64,000 nt of DNA from Oceanobacillus saliphilus (GTDB taxonomy: Bacteria > Bacillota > Bacilli > Bacillales > Amphibacillaceae). Position 1 is the first letter of the stretch, and every line of letters starts with the position of its first letter. The notes under the pieces were generated by a model that worked only from the letters and a program-made list of their open reading frames with translations, was not told the origin of the DNA and did no database searches. The stretch spans positions 186,001 through 250,000 of the forward strand of contig NZ_JALCZU010000001.1 in the NCBI RefSeq assembly GCF_023522835.1, written 5' to 3'. Below are positions 61,054 through 64,000 of the stretch, piece by piece. A program made the position numbers and the translations under genes.

Positions 61054-61066
61054 AAAACCCCTCCTC

Positions 61067-62233
61067 TTACTCTTGAGTATCCATTAGGTATTTTTCAATC
61101 ACTGGTTTCATCATTTTTTTCCATGACAAGTACTTTTCGGCATAATCTCGTATTTCATTTGGTGAATTTACACATTCATCAAAAAATTCTATCACTCTAT
61201 CAATGTCAACATATTCTTTATACTCATCCACTTCGAGAACAAAATCAAGGTTTCTTTTCTCTTTTTTGATAAAATCTAAATTACCAGCAAATATAAATGG
61301 GATTCCCCTTGCTAAATATTCTCTACTTTTTAATGAGCCCACGATATTTGTTGTTTCTATTCTATTCAACGCCAAACAGTCGACGCCGATATCAGACTCA
61401 TCAAATATTTCATCTAAATGAACTCCTGTTTGAAATCCCCAGAACTTAATGTATTTCTCCACATTGTAACTTGTGGCTAGTGCCTTAAGATCCACTCCAT
61501 TACCTTCCGGGCCTACTATATTAATAAATACTTTTCTTTTTCTATTTGGATTTTTATAATATTCTCCCAATCCTTTGATTAACTTATCATATCCATGTTG
61601 TGGCATTATATGACCAACAGCTATCAATGTTAAATGGTTATCACTCCTTTTCTTAAAGTGAGTACCGAATTTTTTAACATCAACCCCATTCATAGTTTCC
61701 ACTACTTTTGGATGACTCCCATCATATTCTCCAAAGACAACCAACTGATTTACCTTTGAGAATAATTTTTCATACAAAAAGCTATCAATATAATAGAATA
61801 ATTTTTTTCGCGTTACTATCATCTCTCTCTTCCATGGATATGTAGGGTATTCATAAGCAACATAAACATTTTTTTTTCTTAACCAATCGATTAACCCTAA
61901 TATCCAAGGAGTTATGGGAACAATTCTTCTAATATAAACAATATCCGGTTTTACTGTATTTACTATTTCTTTGAAATTATTTACAAACTCTTTTATTAGA
62001 AACATCTCATCAAAGATATTCTTTGACTTTATTATTCTTTTATGCTTTAGTTTAGATGTATTCGTAGAAATTTCATTTTCTAAAAATTCATAGAAAAGTA
62101 TATTATCACCAGAAATAGTGTATAGGTATGTTTCATTTCCTAGATCGCGTAGAGCTTCGACTTGCGAATGTATTTTATTCTTATATCCCGGTCTATCTAG
62201 CTCATTCAAAAACGAAATATAGATTATTTTCAT
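61067..62233 (-). CDS. Glycosyltransferase (GT4-type, GT-B fold)
   Basis: 388 residues. VAYEYPTYPWKREMIVTRKK, VETMNGVDVKKFG, LIAVGHIMPQHGYDKLIKGL and VDCLALNRIETTNIVGSLKS REYLARGIP are the domain landmarks. It is related to the enzyme at 57474. AGGAGG precedes the ATG. 14 bases before the GT2 gene, so co-transcribed. Confidence 0.85.
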   Translation of the reverse strand: MKIIYISFLNELDRPGYKNKIHSQVEALRDLGNETYLYTISGDNILFYEFLENEISTNTSKLKHKRIIKSKNIFDEMFLIKEFVNNFKEIVNTVKPDIVYIRRIVPITPWILGLIDWLRKKNVYVAYEYPTYPWKREMIVTRKKLFYYIDSFLYEKLFSKVNQLVVFGEYDGSHPKVVETMNGVDVKKFGTHFKKRSDNHLTLIAVGHIMPQHGYDKLIKGLGEYYKNPNRKRKVFINIVGPEGNGVDLKALATSYNVEKYIKFWGFQTGVHLDEIFDESDIGVDCLALNRIETTNIVGSLKSREYLARGIPFIFAGNLDFIKKEKRNLDFVLEVDEYKEYVDIDRVIEFFDECVNSPNEIRDYAEKYLSWKKMMKPVIEKYLMDTQE

Positions 62234-62258
62234 ATGATCCTCCTATAAATTCTAACTC

Positions 62259-63360
62259 CTAAGTAATTTGCTTTAAAACATCCTTAACTCTCATATAAAA
62301 TTGATCAACAGAAAACAGTTTCTTAAATATTTCATAAGTCTTAGCTCTAGATTTATATGAGTACTTCCAACCAAACTCTCTGTCCATTTCCCAGTTAATG
62401 CCGATTCCGTGCTTTTCAACTAAATCCCAAGTATCACCGCGAATATTATTTATTATCGGTAGACCTGCCTCAAAGTAGTCAATACTTTTCATTGTTAACC
62501 CTACAAAAACACTATCCTTCATAATATTTAAACCATAGTGGCAGCAGTCAAATATCTGCTGTTTCTTATTTTGATCATAAATTTTCCCATGATAAATAAC
62601 AGTTGCCCCGGAAAGTTTCGCGCAATCAATCAATTCTTCCTTTTTTTCTCCATCACCAATTATATGAAGAGTTACAGGCTTAATACTGGTCAAGCATTTA
62701 ATAATTTCTCCTATTTTAGGAATATCAATAATATTATTAATTGAACACAAGATAGCAAATCGAAATGTCATTTTGAGGTAATTGAGGGTTGATTTTAATT
62801 TCATTTACTTGTCTAGCCAAATAAATAGTTTGAAGCTTATTCTGTCCTACTACGGGTTTTAATATTTCATGATACAAACTGCATTCTGTGACTACTATAT
62901 CAGCTACATTCAATTTTTTATCTCTCAGATTACGCCAATTACTAAATGGTGGTAAACTCTTAAACTTATGAATAGGCATTGTTTCAGGCCATAAATCAAT
63001 TACATCGAAAATCAATTTTGTATTGGGATATGCCCTTTTATATCTGTCTGCCATTTCAACAAATGAATTTGGCGGAATTAACACCCAAACCAAATCTACT
63101 TCTTGATTCTTGATTTCATCAAATATATCTCTAGATAATTTATAATGCGAATACAGTCTACCGAGAGATAAGTTTTTGTAGTACGGATTAGCCTTAACGT
63201 ATATATAATTATTCTTGTTGTCATTCCTCTCAACCTTATCAAAGTGTCTGAAGTTTGAAGTATACACTTTGACAGTATCACCATTAGCCTTAAAGAAACC
63301 ATATAATAAATCCACTCTATGTTCATAGGTATCGAAACAGTTTATAATAAAAACTTTCAT
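62259..63360 (-). pseudogene. Glycosyltransferase family 4, split by a 1-base frameshift
   Basis: The N-terminal part (63360 down to 62737) reads MKVFIINCFDTYEHRVDLLY to QNDISICYL-VFN-stop. The C-terminal part reads SINNIIDIPKIGEIIKCLTS, LHIIGDGEKKEELIDCAK and SIDYFEAGLPIINN to 62259. Removing one T near 62750 gives CYLGSINNIID, the regular GT4 hinge. Total length 1102 is 3n+1. Either the enzyme is inactive in this strain or the base is a sequencing error. AGGAG precedes the start. Confidence 0.85.
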
Positions 63361-63394
63361 TTCACTAACTCCTCAGTACAAATAATAAAAAAGA

Positions 63395-64000
63395 TTATTT
63401 TCCCTCTGTCAACATTATGCTTTTACGCAAATCTCTTATTTGGTAATTCCCCTTATTGTATTGACTCATGGATTGCTCATAAACCAAATTACCAAACACC
63501 TTATTAATAATCCCAAGTTTCCTACCAATAATCATTAATATAAGATTAAATACCTTAACCAGCTTAATCTTCTTCCCATTTGCTTCTGCAATCAACCTAA
63601 CCATCTCACTAGTTGTAACATATTCGCGGTTCTGAGGAAAAAACAACCCACTCTCTTCATGTTCAATTATTAGCCTCAAGAACTCACAAAGATTATCTAT
63701 ATGGAGCATACTACGTTGATTATTAATAGCAGGGAAAATTGGTAGTTTCTGTGCAGCCTTTGCTAATTTTGGGTAATTCCCTTTAGAACCTTTCCCATAT
63801 ATCATGGGTGGCCTAATTATGGCCACTTTATAGTTATCACTTAACAAGTGTTTGATACCCTCTTCCGCCTGCAATTTACTATTCCCATAAAAATTACTCG
63901 GTGTTGGGACTGTATTTTTAGTGATGACTCTTTTCGAATTACTACTATCCCCATATACAATAATGCTGCTCATAAAAATAAACTGCTTAACGCCATCTGC
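63395..64000 (-). CDS. NAD-dependent epimerase/dehydratase, 5' end outside window
   Basis: 202 codons visible, open at the right edge. Extended SDR with YGNSKLQAEEGIKHL (catalytic Tyr-x3-Lys), VAIIRPPMIYGKGSKGNYPK and SMLHIDNLCEFLRLIIEH. FIFMSSIIVYGDSS precedes the active site. Resembles the UDP-sugar 4-epimerases and reductases that sit beside undecaprenyl sugar-phosphate transferases in Bacillus surface-polymer clusters. The N-terminal NAD motif lies beyond base 64000. Confidence 0.85.
   Translation of the reverse strand, partial: ADGVKQFIFMSSIIVYGDSSNSKRVITKNTVPTPSNFYGNSKLQAEEGIKHLLSDNYKVAIIRPPMIYGKGSKGNYPKLAKAAQKLPIFPAINNQRSMLHIDNLCEFLRLIIEHEESGLFFPQNREYVTTSEMVRLIAEANGKKIKLVKVFNLILMIIGRKLGIINKVFGNLVYEQSMSQYNKGNYQIRDLRKSIMLTEGK

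Overview
The window comes from a low-GC Gram-positive bacterium, most likely a Bacillaceae genus of the Oceanobacillus/Virgibacillus type (inference). Pointers are strong AGGAGG ribosome sites, many TTG and GTG starts, a SAM-I riboswitch, CcpA-type cre sites, a ComK homologue, a YezD protein and lipobox lipoproteins. No rRNA, tRNA, insertion sequence or true CRISPR array was seen.

Left part (1-15 kb): a threonine aldolase cut by the window edge, a LysR regulator, an SRPBCC protein, and a TetR/glyoxalase-fold pair with a legible tandem operator. A SAM-I riboswitch leads a sulfur-scavenging operon (yezD, DszC/SfnB-like and DszA/NtaA-like flavin enzymes). A TcuA-type tricarballylate dehydrogenase lies divergent to a CitA/CitB-type two-component system. 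The permease that probably followed that system survives only as a C-terminal stump in a stretch of gene fragments (13.0-14.2 kb). A secreted Pro/Glu-repeat protein follows.

Middle left (15.6-26.4 kb): a minus-strand unit of RpiR regulator, binding lipoprotein, double permease, ATPase, TIM-barrel epimerase and metallo-beta-lactamase hydrolase. A Cys-type sulfatase is divergent to it. Between the two lies the most unusual DNA of the window: eleven hairpin units at an exact 52-bp period. A two-domain Ltp lipoprotein follows.

Centre (26.6-45.7 kb): a large catabolic island with two RraA-type proteins, a broken CHM isomerase, a nitroreductase, an aldehyde dehydrogenase, a ThDP enzyme, two tandem LysR regulators, an MFS transporter, an atypical acyl-CoA dehydrogenase, SucCD-like CoA ligase subunits, an HpaI-type aldolase, a complete TctCBA tricarboxylate transporter, a D-2-hydroxyacid dehydrogenase and a second TcuA. 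Together they read as uptake and breakdown of a di- or tricarboxylic acid through oxidation, CoA activation and aldol or decarboxylation steps. The exact substrate is not evident.

Right part (46.2-64 kb): a small islet (DnaD-like protein, sigma factor, XRE protein, ComK) with a YifB/ComM stump and a repeated 23-bp sequence, then a leftward surface-polysaccharide cluster running past the right edge: dTDP-rhamnose genes, two nucleotide-sugar dehydrogenases, flippase, polymerase and glycosyltransferases, one of them frameshifted. Several genes across the window end exactly in short dispersed palindromic repeats.
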